A DNA stretch of 16,232 bases, taken from Schaedlerella sp. (GTDB lineage Bacteria; Bacillota; Clostridia; Lachnospirales; Lachnospiraceae). The notes below the pieces were generated by a model. That model worked only from the letters and a program-made list of their open reading frames with translations. It ran no database searches and was not told the origin of the DNA. This document shows positions 1 to 6,680 of the stretch, piece after piece. The translations under genes and the position numbers were made by a program. The DNA lies in the NCBI GenBank assembly GCA_020024595.1, contig JAHHTO010000040.1, positions 1-16,232 of the forward strand, written 5' to 3'. Each line of letters begins with the position of its first letter. Within the stretch, counting starts at the first letter, position 1.

Positions 1-199
1 CAACTGCTTTCTGTCCTGAAATTTTCTCAAGATCAGCAATTGCAGACTCTAAAACTTTCGCATTGTCTTTTGCTTCGCCGACACCCATGTTGATAACAAC
101 CTTGTCGAGCTTCGGCACTTCCATAATATTTTTATATCCAAATTTTTTAATCATTGCGTCAACGATTTCATTCTGATACTGTTCTCTCAGTCTACTCAA
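1..199 (-). CDS. rplE: 50S ribosomal protein L5, N-terminal part (cut by window edge)
   Basis: The first 66 codons of ribosomal protein L5 are present; the other roughly two thirds lie beyond base 1. L5 binds 5S rRNA in the central protuberance of the large subunit. The visible sequence has the family hallmarks: a basic N-terminus (SRLREQYQNEI), KFGYKNIMEVPKLDKVVINMGVG and a segment ending GQKAV. The start is a TTG at 199-197, chosen because AGGAAGGAGG (218-209) lies 9 nt upstream and the MSRLREQY reading matches the family N-terminus. The first in-frame ATG is 15 codons later and would remove conserved residues. It follows rplX with 23 nt between the two genes, as expected in the spc operon. 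Confidence 0.95.
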   Translation of the reverse strand, partial: MSRLREQYQNEIVDAMIKKFGYKNIMEVPKLDKVVINMGVGEAKDNAKVLESAIADLEKISGQKAV

Positions 200-222
200 A
201 GTCCTGGACCTCCTTCCTCAAA

Positions 223-537
223 TTAGTCTTCGATTACGTCGCCTGTTGCTTTTGCAACACGCACTTTCTTATCTCCATCCATCTTGAATCCGATTCTTGT
301 TGTCTGTCCTTTGTGAACATACATTACGTTAGAAAGATCGATCGGTCCTTCCTGATGAACGATACCACCATTCTGATTGGCCATGCTTGGTTTTGTATGC
401 TTTGTCAGCATATTAACACCTTCAACCAGAACTTTTCCGTCTTTTTTATTTACAGCAATTACTTTGCCTTCTTTGTCTTTATCTTTGCCGGCGATCACTC
501 TTACAGTGTCACCTTTTCTAATCTTCATAGTTGACAT
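223..537 (-). CDS. rplX: 50S ribosomal protein L24
   Basis: L24 is an early assembly protein that binds near the 5' end of 23S rRNA. The product is 104 residues, close to the usual 103. A KOW motif occupies the N-terminus (MKIRKGDTVRVIAGKDKDKEG), followed by the conserved VEGVNMLTKHTKPS and NGGIVHQEGPIDLSNVM segments. I start it at the ATG at 537-535 (MSTMKIRKGD). GGGAGGT lies about 8 nt upstream, whereas a longer reading to 579 would run through that ribosome site and add 14 unrelated residues. A second ATG three codons later is also possible. The gap to rplN is 13 nt, so its ribosome site abuts the rplN stop codon. Confidence 0.97.
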   Translation of the reverse strand: MSTMKIRKGDTVRVIAGKDKDKEGKVIAVNKKDGKVLVEGVNMLTKHTKPSMANQNGGIVHQEGPIDLSNVMYVHKGQTTRIGFKMDGDKKVRVAKATGDVIED

Positions 538-550
538 TCTCGGCACCTCC

Positions 551-919
551 CTACAGTACTTCCGGAGCCAGGGAAACAATCTTCATAAAATGTTTCTCAC
601 GAAGCTCACGAGCTACTGGTCCAAAAATACGTGTTCCACGTGGGTTCAAATCATCTTTGATAATAACTGCAGCATTCTCGTCAAATCTGATATAGGAACC
701 ATCTTTACGACGAGCACCTTTGACAGAACGAACAACTACAGCTTTAACAACATCACCTTTTTTAACAACGCCGCCTGGTGTTGCATCTTTAACAGTTGCA
801 ACGATCACATCTCCGATATTGGCATATCTTCTTGTAGAACCGCCAAGTACACGGATACACAGCAGTTCTTTCGCGCCTGTATTATCTGCTACTTTAAGTC
901 TACTTTCCTGTTGTATCAT
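551..919 (-). CDS. rplN: 50S ribosomal protein L14
   Basis: L14 is a highly conserved primary 23S rRNA-binding protein at the subunit interface, where it contributes to intersubunit bridges and is the docking site of the silencing factor RsfS. The product is 122 residues, exactly the usual bacterial length. It begins MIQQESRLKVADNTGAKEL and keeps GDVIVATVKDATPGG, the basic VVVRSVKGARRKDGSYIRFDENAAV stretch and the GTRIFGPVARELR block. ATG at 919-917 is preceded by AAAGGAGG with good spacing. The stop is TAG. It sits between rpsQ and rplX in the standard order. Confidence 0.98.
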   Translation of the reverse strand: MIQQESRLKVADNTGAKELLCIRVLGGSTRRYANIGDVIVATVKDATPGGVVKKGDVVKAVVVRSVKGARRKDGSYIRFDENAAVIIKDDLNPRGTRIFGPVARELREKHFMKIVSLAPEVL

Positions 920-960
920 GCAGGTAAACCTCCTTTAATCTACTCACAAGTATAAAGCAA

Positions 961-1218
961 TTATTTTGCTTTCTCTATGATTTCTACAAGTCTCCATCTC
1001 TTGTCCTTGGACAGCGGTCTTGTTTCCATAACTTTTACTGTATCACCAACGTTGCATTCATTCTGCTCATCATGAGCTTTCAGCTTATAAGTTCTTTTTA
1101 CAATTTTCTTATAGAGCGGATGCTTTACGTGGTCTTCTACTGCAACAACGATTGTCTTGTCCATTTTGTTGCTGACAACCTTGCCGGTACGGGTTTTTCT
1201 CAAATTTCTCTCTTCCAC
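961..1218 (-). CDS. rpsQ: 30S ribosomal protein S17
   Basis: S17 is an OB-fold protein that binds helices 7 and 11 of 16S rRNA early in 30S assembly. The product is 85 residues, the normal size. It begins EERNLRKTRTGKVVSNKMDKT and keeps the core HPLYKKIVKRTYKLKAHDE, then NVGDTVKVMETRPLSKDKRWRLV. The initiator is GTG at 1218-1216. AAAGGAG lies about 8 nt upstream and no nearby ATG fits the family N-terminus. It lies 32 nt after rpmC and 41 nt before rplN. Confidence 0.97.
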   Translation of the reverse strand: MEERNLRKTRTGKVVSNKMDKTIVVAVEDHVKHPLYKKIVKRTYKLKAHDEQNECNVGDTVKVMETRPLSKDKRWRLVEIIEKAK

Positions 1219-1250
1219 AGTTGCTACTCCTTTCGATCAGTATCCAATGC

Positions 1251-1451
1251 CTACTTTCCAGCTTCTGTAATCAGAGTCTGGATACGGGCAATGTTCTTTC
1301 TTACTTCTTTGATTCTGCTTGTATTATCTAACTGATTCGTCGCATTCTGGAATCTCAGGTTAAAAAGTTCCTTCTTAGCAGCTACTAATTCCTGATTCAA
1401 TTCCTCTGCGGATTTTCCTCTTAATTCGTTTACAAATGTATTAATTTTCAC
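1251..1451 (-). CDS. rpmC: 50S ribosomal protein L29
   Basis: L29 is a small helical protein at the exit of the peptide tunnel, next to L23, where it helps form the docking platform for nascent-chain factors. The 66-residue product is a two-helix protein with the family core LVAAKKELFNLRFQ and QLDNTSRIKEVRKNIARI. Two in-frame GTG codons are possible. I choose the inner one (1451-1449, MKINTFVNELRGK) because the sequence just before it, AAGGCGGTGAT, is a near-perfect ribosome site. The outer GTG at 1460 lies inside that site. This start overlaps the end of rplP by 11 nt, suggesting translational coupling. Confidence 0.95.
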   Translation of the reverse strand: MKINTFVNELRGKSAEELNQELVAAKKELFNLRFQNATNQLDNTSRIKEVRKNIARIQTLITEAGK

Positions 1452-1878
1452 TGTTATCACCGCCTTCTAATTCTGCGCGAGAAACGATTTTGCATTTGCA
1501 AGGTAATTTGTGCATTGCAAGACGCAGAGCTTCTCTTGCCACTTCTTCAGATACGCCTGCAATCTCGAACATTACACGGCCTGGCTTTACAACTGCTACC
1601 CAGTACTCCAATGCACCTTTTCCGCTACCCATACGAGTTTCTGCTGGTTTTGCTGTTACCGGTTTGTCTGGGAATATTTTGATCCAAACTTTACCACCAC
1701 GCTTGATATAACGTGTCATGGCAATACGGGCTGCTTCGATCTGATTAGAACGAATCCAACACGGTTCTGTTGCAACAATACCATATTCACCATATGAAAT
1801 CGTGTTACCTCTCAGGGCTTTTCCCTTCATAGTACCACGGAACTGTTTACGACGTTTTACTCTTTTTGGCATTAACAT
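1441..1878 (-). CDS. rplP: 50S ribosomal protein L16
   Basis: L16 contacts the aminoacyl-tRNA in the A site and is needed for late 50S assembly. The product is 145 residues, within one residue of typical Firmicutes L16. Conserved blocks are MLMPKRVKRRKQFRG, EAARIAMTRYIKRGGKVWI, the MGSGKGALEYWVAVVKPG loop and EVAREALRLAMHKLP. The start ATG (1878-1876) forms a TAATG overlap with the rpsC stop, with GGGAG 9 nt upstream. A second ATG two codons later is less well spaced. A C-terminal acidic tail (ELEGGDNSEN) overlaps the rpmC start. Confidence 0.98.
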   Translation of the reverse strand: MLMPKRVKRRKQFRGTMKGKALRGNTISYGEYGIVATEPCWIRSNQIEAARIAMTRYIKRGGKVWIKIFPDKPVTAKPAETRMGSGKGALEYWVAVVKPGRVMFEIAGVSEEVAREALRLAMHKLPCKCKIVSRAELEGGDNSEN

Positions 1879-2534
1879 TATTTATCGCTCCCTTCCTTAT
1901 TACCTTTAGTCGGAAGAACTTCGCCTTTGTAAATCCAAACCTTTACACCGACTTTTCCGTAAGTTGTGTCAGCTTCTGCGAATCCATAATCAATGTCAGC
2001 TCTCAGTGTCTGAAGCGGGATTGTTCCCTCACTGTAGAACTCTGTACGAGCCATATCAGCTCCACCGAGACGTCCGGATACGGAAGTCTTCACACCGAGT
2101 GCTCCGGCTTTCATTGTTCTGGACATACAAGATTTCATAGCACGTCTGAATGAGATACGATTCTCAAGCTGCTGTGCAATATTCTCAGCTACTAACTGAG
2201 CATCTTTATCAGGTCTCTTAACTTCTTTGATGTCCACGATCAGCTTCTTGTCTGTGAACTGAGCAAGCTCACCTTTTACTTTCTCGATTTCAGCTCCGCC
2301 TTTACCGATAACAACACCCGGCTTAGCTGTATAAACGATGATTTTAACACGATCGGAAGCTCTTTCGATTTCAATCTTGGAAATTCCGGCACTGTATAAT
2401 CTCTTCTTCAAAAATGTTCTGATTTCATGGTCTTCCACCAGATTGTCAGCAAAATCTTTCTCTGCATACCACTTGGAATCCCAGTCTTTGATAACTCCGA
2501 CTCTTAAGCCATGAGGATTAACTTTCTGTCCCAT
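1878..2534 (-). CDS. rpsC: 30S ribosomal protein S3
   Basis: S3 lies at the mRNA entry channel on the 30S head and takes part in mRNA unwinding. The product is 218 residues. It begins MGQKVNPHGLRVGVIKDWDSKWYA (given here as the start only), has a type II KH domain with the GxxG loop as GKGG at residues 77-80, and has the C-terminal domain with SGRLGGADMARTE and IPLQTLRADIDYG. ATG follows AAGGAGG closely. The stop codon shares one base with the rplP start. It is 11 nt downstream of rplV, so these genes are tightly packed and probably coupled. Confidence 0.98.
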   Translation of the reverse strand: MGQKVNPHGLRVGVIKDWDSKWYAEKDFADNLVEDHEIRTFLKKRLYSAGISKIEIERASDRVKIIVYTAKPGVVIGKGGAEIEKVKGELAQFTDKKLIVDIKEVKRPDKDAQLVAENIAQQLENRISFRRAMKSCMSRTMKAGALGVKTSVSGRLGGADMARTEFYSEGTIPLQTLRADIDYGFAEADTTYGKVGVKVWIYKGEVLPTKGNKEGSDK

Positions 2535-2545
2535 TATTTTCCTCC

Positions 2546-2932
2546 TTATCTTTCATTCAGCACGATAGTGATGTGGCTCATTCTCTTTTCGATTCTGTAA
2601 GCTCTACCCTGTGCTCTCGGTCTGATTCTCTTCATTGTCGGTCCTTTATTTGCGTAACACTCTTCAATATAAAGGTTCTCGGCGCTCATACCGTTGTTGT
2701 TCTCAGCATTTGCAATTGCTGATTTTAATAACTTCTCAATCACGCTTGAAGCATATCTTGGGTTGTATGCCAGGATACCAAGCGCTGTCTGTACATCCTT
2801 GCCTCTGATGGCATCTAATACAAAACAAGCTTTTTGAACAGACACTCTAGCATATGAAATCTTAGCTGATGGTCTTGTATCTCTCTGCTCATTTCTTTCT
2901 CTCTTGATTTGGGATCTATGTCCTTTAGCCAT
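2546..2932 (-). CDS. rplV: 50S ribosomal protein L22
   Basis: L22 lines the peptide exit tunnel; its long beta-hairpin reaches the constriction near the macrolide site. The product is 128 residues. An N-terminal basic extension of about 20 residues (AKGHRSQIKRERNEQRDTRP), absent from the compact E. coli form, precedes the core SAKISYARVSVQKACFVLDAIRGK (start given). The tunnel hairpin is KRIRPRAQGRAYRIEKRMSH. Such extensions are familiar in Clostridia. ATG at 2932-2930 follows AAAGGAGGG. The gap to rpsS is 30 nt. Confidence 0.97.
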   Translation of the reverse strand: MAKGHRSQIKRERNEQRDTRPSAKISYARVSVQKACFVLDAIRGKDVQTALGILAYNPRYASSVIEKLLKSAIANAENNNGMSAENLYIEECYANKGPTMKRIRPRAQGRAYRIEKRMSHITIVLNER

Positions 2933-2962
2933 GGATGAACCCTCCTTTCAAAACGCTGTTTA

Positions 2963-3244
2963 TTATCTAACTTTGGACTTCTTCTCGTCTTTTCCGTGAC
3001 CTCTGTATGTTCTAGTTGCTACAAACTCTCCCAGCTTGTGTCCAACCATATCTTCTGTAACATACACCGGTACATGTTTTCTTCCGTCATGTACGGCAAA
3101 TGTATGCCCTACAAATGACGGGAAGATTGTAGAACGACGTGACCATGTCTTAATAACTGTTTTATCACCTGCAGCATTCATAGCGTCTACTTTTTTCAGT
3201 AAGCTCTCGTCTGCAAATGGTCCTTTTTTAAGTGAACGAGCCAT
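2963..3244 (-). CDS. rpsS: 30S ribosomal protein S19
   Basis: S19 sits on the 30S head, forms a complex with S13 and contacts the A-site finger of 23S rRNA and tRNA. The 93-residue product is the normal length. It begins MARSLKKGPFADESLLKKV and keeps TWSRRSTIFPSFVGHTFAVH and GHKLGEFVATRTYRGH, with a basic C-terminus. ATG at 3244-3242 follows AAGGAGG. It lies between rplB (25 nt upstream) and rplV. Confidence 0.98.
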   Translation of the reverse strand: MARSLKKGPFADESLLKKVDAMNAAGDKTVIKTWSRRSTIFPSFVGHTFAVHDGRKHVPVYVTEDMVGHKLGEFVATRTYRGHGKDEKKSKVR

Positions 3245-3269
3245 AGGTTCTAACCTCCTTAATTACAAA

Positions 3270-4112
3270 TTATTTGATTGCTTTACCATCTCTTCTTCTT
3301 ACGATCAGCTTGTTAGAAGATTTGTTTTTCTTACGTGTCTTAAGACCAAGTGCCGGTTTACCCCATGGAGTACTCGGGCCTGGACGTCCGATACCAGTCT
3401 TACCTTCACCACCACCATGCGGATGATCGTTCGGGTTCATAACAGAACCACGTACTGTAGGTCTGATACCCATGTGACGTTTACGACCTGCTTTACCTAC
3501 ATTAATCAGGTTATGCTCGCCGTTACCTACAACACCGATGGAAGCTCTACAAATAATCGGAACCATTCTCATCTCACCGGACGGAAGTCTCAGTGTTGCG
3601 TATTTTCCTTCTTTTGCCATCAACTGTGCGCTGTTTCCTGCAGAGCGAACAAGCTGTCCACCTTTTCCAGGATAAAGCTCAATGTTGTGAATCTGTGTAC
3701 CAACCGGGATTTCAGAAAGCGGCATGCAGTTTCCTACACGAACTTCTGCCTCCGGTCCGTTCATTACTGTCATTCCATCTGTCAGTCCTGCCGGTGCAAG
3801 GATATATGCTTTTTCGCCATCTGCATAGCAGATCAATGCGATGTTAGCACTTCTGTTCGGATCGTACTCGATACCGATTACTGTTGCCGGAATTCCATCT
3901 TTCTTTCTCTTAAAGTCTACAATTCTATACTGTTTCTTAGCTCCGCCTCCGCGGTGTCTTACTGTGATTTTACCCTGACTGTTACGACCAGCTTTTCTCT
4001 TTTTGGAATCCAACAGGGATTTCTCCGGAGTTGTCTTTGTGATTTCTGAGAAATCAGAGCCAGTCATCTGTCTTCTGGAAGGTGTATATGGGTTATATGT
4101 TTTAATTCCCAT
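3270..4112 (-). CDS. rplB: 50S ribosomal protein L2
   Basis: L2 is one of the largest and most conserved 50S proteins. It is required for subunit association and lies near the peptidyl transferase centre. The product is 280 residues, matching the usual 273-280. It begins MGIKTYNPYTPSRR, has an OB-like domain (ITVRHRGGGAKKQYRIVDF) and an SH3-like domain (PVGTQIHNIELYPGKGGQ). Near the C-terminus is the diagnostic NDHPHGGGEGKTG, whose histidine is important for activity in E. coli L2. ATG is preceded by GAAAGGAG. A 68-nt spacer separates it from rplW. Confidence 0.98.
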   Translation of the reverse strand: MGIKTYNPYTPSRRQMTGSDFSEITKTTPEKSLLDSKKRKAGRNSQGKITVRHRGGGAKKQYRIVDFKRKKDGIPATVIGIEYDPNRSANIALICYADGEKAYILAPAGLTDGMTVMNGPEAEVRVGNCMPLSEIPVGTQIHNIELYPGKGGQLVRSAGNSAQLMAKEGKYATLRLPSGEMRMVPIICRASIGVVGNGEHNLINVGKAGRKRHMGIRPTVRGSVMNPNDHPHGGGEGKTGIGRPGPSTPWGKPALGLKTRKKNKSSNKLIVRRRDGKAIK

Positions 4113-4180
4113 TACTGTCTCTCCTTTCGTTTGCTCTAATTATTGGTTTCACGGATTTGCACCGTTTAGATTACTATTTT

Positions 4181-4486
4181 TTACAGGCCTTCGAAAATCT
4201 CGATATCTGCACTGTCAGCTGTCAGCTGAACGATCGCTTTTTTTGTCTTAGCTGTTTTACCATATTTGAAAGAACCGCGAACTCTTTTGTTCTTTCCGTC
4301 CATGTTCATGGTATTTACGCTCTTTACTTTAGCACCGCTGAACATTTTCTCAACAGCTTCTTTAATCTGAGTTTTTGTAGCTTCTGTATGAACTAAAAAT
4401 GTATATTTCTTGTCAGCCATCAGCTCCATGCTCTTCTCTGTAATAACCGGTTTCAGGATTACGTCATAATACTGTACGTTAGCCAT
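4181..4486 (-). CDS. rplW: 50S ribosomal protein L23
   Basis: L23 lies at the tunnel exit and is the main docking site for trigger factor and signal recognition particle. The product is 101 residues. It has the family motif DVILKPVITEKS near the N-terminus, YTFLVHTEATKTQIKEAVEKMF, and VKSVNTMNMDGKNKRVRGS. I start at ATG 4486-4484 (MANVQYYDV): it forms a TAATG overlap with the rplD stop and has GAGGAGGTG upstream. A reading from 4519 would add 11 residues that lie within rplD coding sequence. The overlap indicates translational coupling with rplD. Confidence 0.97.
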   Translation of the reverse strand: MANVQYYDVILKPVITEKSMELMADKKYTFLVHTEATKTQIKEAVEKMFSGAKVKSVNTMNMDGKNKRVRGSFKYGKTAKTKKAIVQLTADSADIEIFEGL

Positions 4487-5106
4487 TATGCATACACCTC
4501 CTCGATTGCTGCAACACAAGCCTTTGTTGTGATCACTGTGTTGTACTTCAGGATGTCAAATACATTGATTGTGTTTGTCTTAGCTGTTTTTACGTTAGCG
4601 ATATTTTTTGCAGAAATTTCTACATTTTTGTTATCGTCTTCCAGCACAACCAGTGCTTTGTTTACGTTCAGGTTGTTCAGAACTTCCTGGAACTTCTTTG
4701 TTTTAATTTCATCAAACTTCAGTTCGTCGATTACGATGAACTTGTTCTCTGCCACTCTGGATGTCAATGCAGACTTCAGAGCTGCTCTTTTCTCTTTCTT
4801 GTTCATTTTGAAAGAATAATCTCTCGGTGTCGGAGCAAATACAACTCCACCACCTGTCCACTGCGGAGCTCTTGTGGAACCCTGTCTTGCATGACCTGTT
4901 CCTTTTTGTCTCCACGGTTTTCTTCCGCCACCGGAAACTTCAGAACGTGTCTTCGCTTTCTGTGTTCCCTGACGATTGTTTGCAAGCTGGCTTACAACTG
5001 CCATGTGTACCAGATGTTCATTAATTTCAACACCAAATACAGCATCGTTCAAATCGATCGTACCAACTTCTTTACCTTCGATATTATAAACAGATACGTT
5101 TGCCAT
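4486..5106 (-). CDS. rplD: 50S ribosomal protein L4
   Basis: L4 lines the exit tunnel and in E. coli is also the autogenous repressor of the S10 operon. Whether this version represses is not known from sequence. The product is 206 residues. The globular domain starts MANVSVYNIEGKEVGTIDL. The tunnel-lining loop is SGGGRKPWRQKGTGHARQG followed by TRAPQWTGGGVVFAPTPRDY. The C-terminal Rossmann-like half ends near VVTTKACVAAIEEVYA (approximate). ATG at 5106-5104 has AGGAGG upstream and a 29-nt gap to rplC. The loop is where macrolide-resistance changes arise in other species; I saw no evident defect. Confidence 0.97.
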   Translation of the reverse strand: MANVSVYNIEGKEVGTIDLNDAVFGVEINEHLVHMAVVSQLANNRQGTQKAKTRSEVSGGGRKPWRQKGTGHARQGSTRAPQWTGGGVVFAPTPRDYSFKMNKKEKRAALKSALTSRVAENKFIVIDELKFDEIKTKKFQEVLNNLNVNKALVVLEDDNKNVEISAKNIANVKTAKTNTINVFDILKYNTVITTKACVAAIEEVYA

Positions 5107-5135
5107 CTGTGTGTTCCTCCTTTCCTGATGTCAGA

Positions 5136-5819
5136 CTATTTAGCAGCCTTTACTGTTTCTTTGATTGTTACGAGACATTTCTTCGGTCCCGGTACAGAGC
5201 CTTTCACCAACAACAGATTGTTGTCCGCATCAACTCTTACAATTTCCAGATTCTGTACTGTAATCTGCTTGTTACCCATCTGACCAGGCATCTTTTTGCC
5301 TTTGAATACTTTACTCGGATCGGATGCTGCACCGTTGGAACCTGCGTGACGATGGAACTTAGAACCATGAGTCATAGGTCCTCTGCTCTGTCCGTGACGT
5401 TTGATGGCACCCTGGAAACCTTTACCTTTGGAGATTGCAGTTGCATCTATCTTATCTCCTGCTTCAAAGATATCAGCTTTAATTTTCTGCGCCAGTGTGT
5501 ATTCTTCAGCATTCTCAAATCTGAACTCTTTTACATATCTCTTGCCGGAAACACCCGCTTTATCAAAGTGGCCTTTCTCAGCTTTTGTCACACCATTTCT
5601 GTGTGCGATTTCTTTCTTGCCGCTCTTATCCTTTGTGACAACCTTTTCTTTCTTGTCCACAAAGCCAACCTGAACTGCACTGTAACCATCGTTTTCAGCT
5701 GTCTTGATCTGTGTTACCACACAAGGGCCAGCCTGAAGAACTGTTACCGGAACCAGTGTTCCGTCTTCGTTGAAGATTTGAGTCATTCCGACTTTTGTCG
5801 CTAAAATAGCTTTCTTCAT
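5136..5819 (-). CDS. rplC: 50S ribosomal protein L3
   Basis: L3 nucleates 50S assembly, and its central loop reaches the peptidyl transferase centre. The product is 227 residues, slightly longer than the roughly 209 of many bacteria. Its start is MKKAILATKVGMTQIFNEDG. The PTC loop is recognisable as GKGFQGAIKRHGQSRGPMTH, then HRHAGSNGAASDPSKVFKGK and MPGQMGNKQITVQNLEIVR. ATG at 5819-5817 follows AGGAGG. Unlike the other gaps in this operon, the spacer to rpsJ is 105 nt and contains two small hairpins (5847-5881). Confidence 0.97.
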   Translation of the reverse strand: MKKAILATKVGMTQIFNEDGTLVPVTVLQAGPCVVTQIKTAENDGYSAVQVGFVDKKEKVVTKDKSGKKEIAHRNGVTKAEKGHFDKAGVSGKRYVKEFRFENAEEYTLAQKIKADIFEAGDKIDATAISKGKGFQGAIKRHGQSRGPMTHGSKFHRHAGSNGAASDPSKVFKGKKMPGQMGNKQITVQNLEIVRVDADNNLLLVKGSVPGPKKCLVTIKETVKAAK

Positions 5820-5846
5820 TATAACTACCTCCTGTTATTTACAGCG

Positions 5847-5881
5847 GAACGCCACAAGGACGTTCATCCTAAATGTTAGGA
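5847..5881 (-). promoter_or_regulatory. Two short hairpins in the rpsJ-rplC spacer
   Basis: The 105-nt spacer upstream of rplC can form two adjacent stems. In plus-strand coordinates these are GAACG/CGTTC (5847-5851 with 5861-5865, 9-nt loop) and TCCTAA-ATG-TTAGGA (5867-5872 with 5876-5881). Both lie upstream of the rplC ribosome site. Neither is followed by a U-tract, so they do not look like a terminator. They could be an mRNA processing or translational control element; the function is inference only. Confidence 0.35.
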
Positions 5882-5924
5882 ATTACTGTTTCTTAATTCA
5901 TACTGCTTCTTAAAATTCCCTGCC

Positions 5925-6242
5925 TTATTTGTTTTTCATCTTGATATCGATGTAAACACCTGCAGGCATTTCCAGTCTTGACAGTGCATCTACTGTCTTC
6001 TGGGTTGGTGTAATGATATCGATGAGTCTCTTATGAGTTCTCTGCTCGAACTGCTCTCTGGAGTCTTTGTACTTGTGTACAGCTCTCAGAATTGTAACAA
6101 CTTCCTTCTTCGTTGGAAGTGGTACCGGACCACTCACCTGTGCACCGTTCTTTTTTACAGTTTCGATGATTTTCTTTGCGGATGCATCTACCAACTGGTG
6201 ATCATACGCTTTCAATGTGATTCTCATTACTTGACTTGCCAT
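5925..6242 (-). CDS. rpsJ: 30S ribosomal protein S10 / NusE
   Basis: S10 is a 30S head protein and, as NusE, joins NusB and NusG in antitermination and transcription-translation coupling. The product is 105 residues. It starts MASQVMRITLKAYDHQLVD and keeps GPVPLPTKKEVVTILRA, HKYKDSREQFEQRTHKRLID and the C-terminal LEMPAGVYIDIK. ATG at 6242-6240 has AAGGAGG with an 11-nt spacer that ends in seven T residues, slightly long. A second ATG five codons later lacks its own ribosome site. It is the first gene of the operon, preceded by a structured leader of about 250 nt. Confidence 0.98.
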   Translation of the reverse strand: MASQVMRITLKAYDHQLVDASAKKIIETVKKNGAQVSGPVPLPTKKEVVTILRAVHKYKDSREQFEQRTHKRLIDIITPTQKTVDALSRLEMPAGVYIDIKMKNK

Positions 6243-6493
6243 AAAAAAAGTCGCCTCCTTTTCGTACTTTTTACTTCAGTACGACAAGCGGTGACTGTAC
6301 ACTCTCCCGTGTGTGTCGTGAGAAACTCACACGTTGTTTCATACTATTCCCTTTAGGTCATAAGTAATCAGTTTTGATTCGTACAGTGACTTGTCGCCAG
6401 TTTCCTAACTTGACATTCGCTCCACGGAAAACCTGCCATTGTGTATTTTCACATCGGCAGCAACCTCACGCTTCACAGCTATCATGCCACAGC
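6243..6493 (-). promoter_or_regulatory. Structured 5' leader of the S10 operon
   Basis: This stretch has no gene; it is the predicted 5' UTR from the promoter at 6500-6528 to rpsJ. Several helices are visible. There is an 11-bp hairpin with one mismatch and one G-U (6433-6443 with 6450-6460, 6-nt loop). A long-range stem pairs 6282-6288 with 6390-6396 and 6294-6300 with 6381-6387. It encloses GTGAG-TTT-CTCAC on the transcript. A 6-bp stem (6263-6268 with 6278-6283) lies directly upstream of the rpsJ ribosome site and shares two bases with the long-range stem, so the two may compete. S10 leaders are autoregulatory in other bacteria; that role here is inference. Confidence 0.6.
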
Positions 6494-6499
6494 TCTCTT

Positions 6500-6528
6500 A
6501 GTATAGCGAATCATAACTGATATTTCAA
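6500..6528 (-). promoter_or_regulatory. Promoter of the S10 ribosomal-protein operon
   Basis: Reading the minus strand, a -35 box TTGAAA (6528-6523) and a -10 box TATACT (6505-6500) are separated by exactly 17 nt. Each matches the housekeeping sigma consensus at 5 of 6 positions. Transcription should start near 6493, leaving about 250 nt of leader. This is one of the best promoter matches in the window and fits the expected start of a highly expressed operon. Confidence 0.8.
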
Positions 6529-6578
6529 GTAGTTTTTGTAAATTTATGTATTTTTTTTAATACAATCTTACAATCTTT

Positions 6579-6674
6579 TGGCGAGGGTATATGGGAATCG
6601 AACCCATCCAGGACGCCATACGCCCTACGCTGGTTTTGAAGACCAGGAGGCACACCAGTTACCTTTCTACCCTC
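6579..6674 (-). tRNA. selC: tRNA-Sec (anticodon UCA)
   Basis: This is selenocysteine tRNA, which decodes UGA with SelB. The 96-nt gene folds with the bacterial tRNA-Sec layout. It has an acceptor strand GAGGGTAG/ATACCCTC, a 17-nt D arm, anticodon arm CTGGT-CTTCAAA-ACCAG with UCA at 34-36, a 22-nt extra arm with a 7-bp stem (AGGGCGT/GCGTCCT with wobble pairs), T arm ATGGG-TTCGATT-CCCAT, discriminator G and an encoded CCA. Seven acceptor pairs are good; the eighth (G with A) is non-canonical. It begins 6 nt after the selA stop codon, so it is probably released from the selD-selA transcript. It is clearly not tRNA-Ser because of the UCA anticodon combined with this arm geometry. Confidence 0.95.
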
Positions 6675-6680
6675 ATCTTT

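Noticed and set aside
538..579. Longer N-terminus for rplX starting at 579
   Set aside because: It would run through the rplX ribosome site and overlap rplN, adding 14 residues not found in L24.
3036..4049. Long plus-strand open frame of 337 codons
   Set aside because: It lies opposite rpsS and rplB, has a Cys/Ser/Thr/Phe-rich composition without recognisable motifs, and has no ribosome site; it is an antisense shadow.
6474..6494. Direct repeat CACAGCT near the S10 start site
   Set aside because: Seven bases spaced by seven in an A/T/C-rich leader is easily chance, and no third copy was seen.
6547..6564. A/T-only inverted repeat TGTATT/AATACA after tRNA-Sec as its terminator
   Set aside because: The stem is weak and has no GC pairs. 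On the tRNA strand the adjacent run is A rather than U, so termination is not supported.
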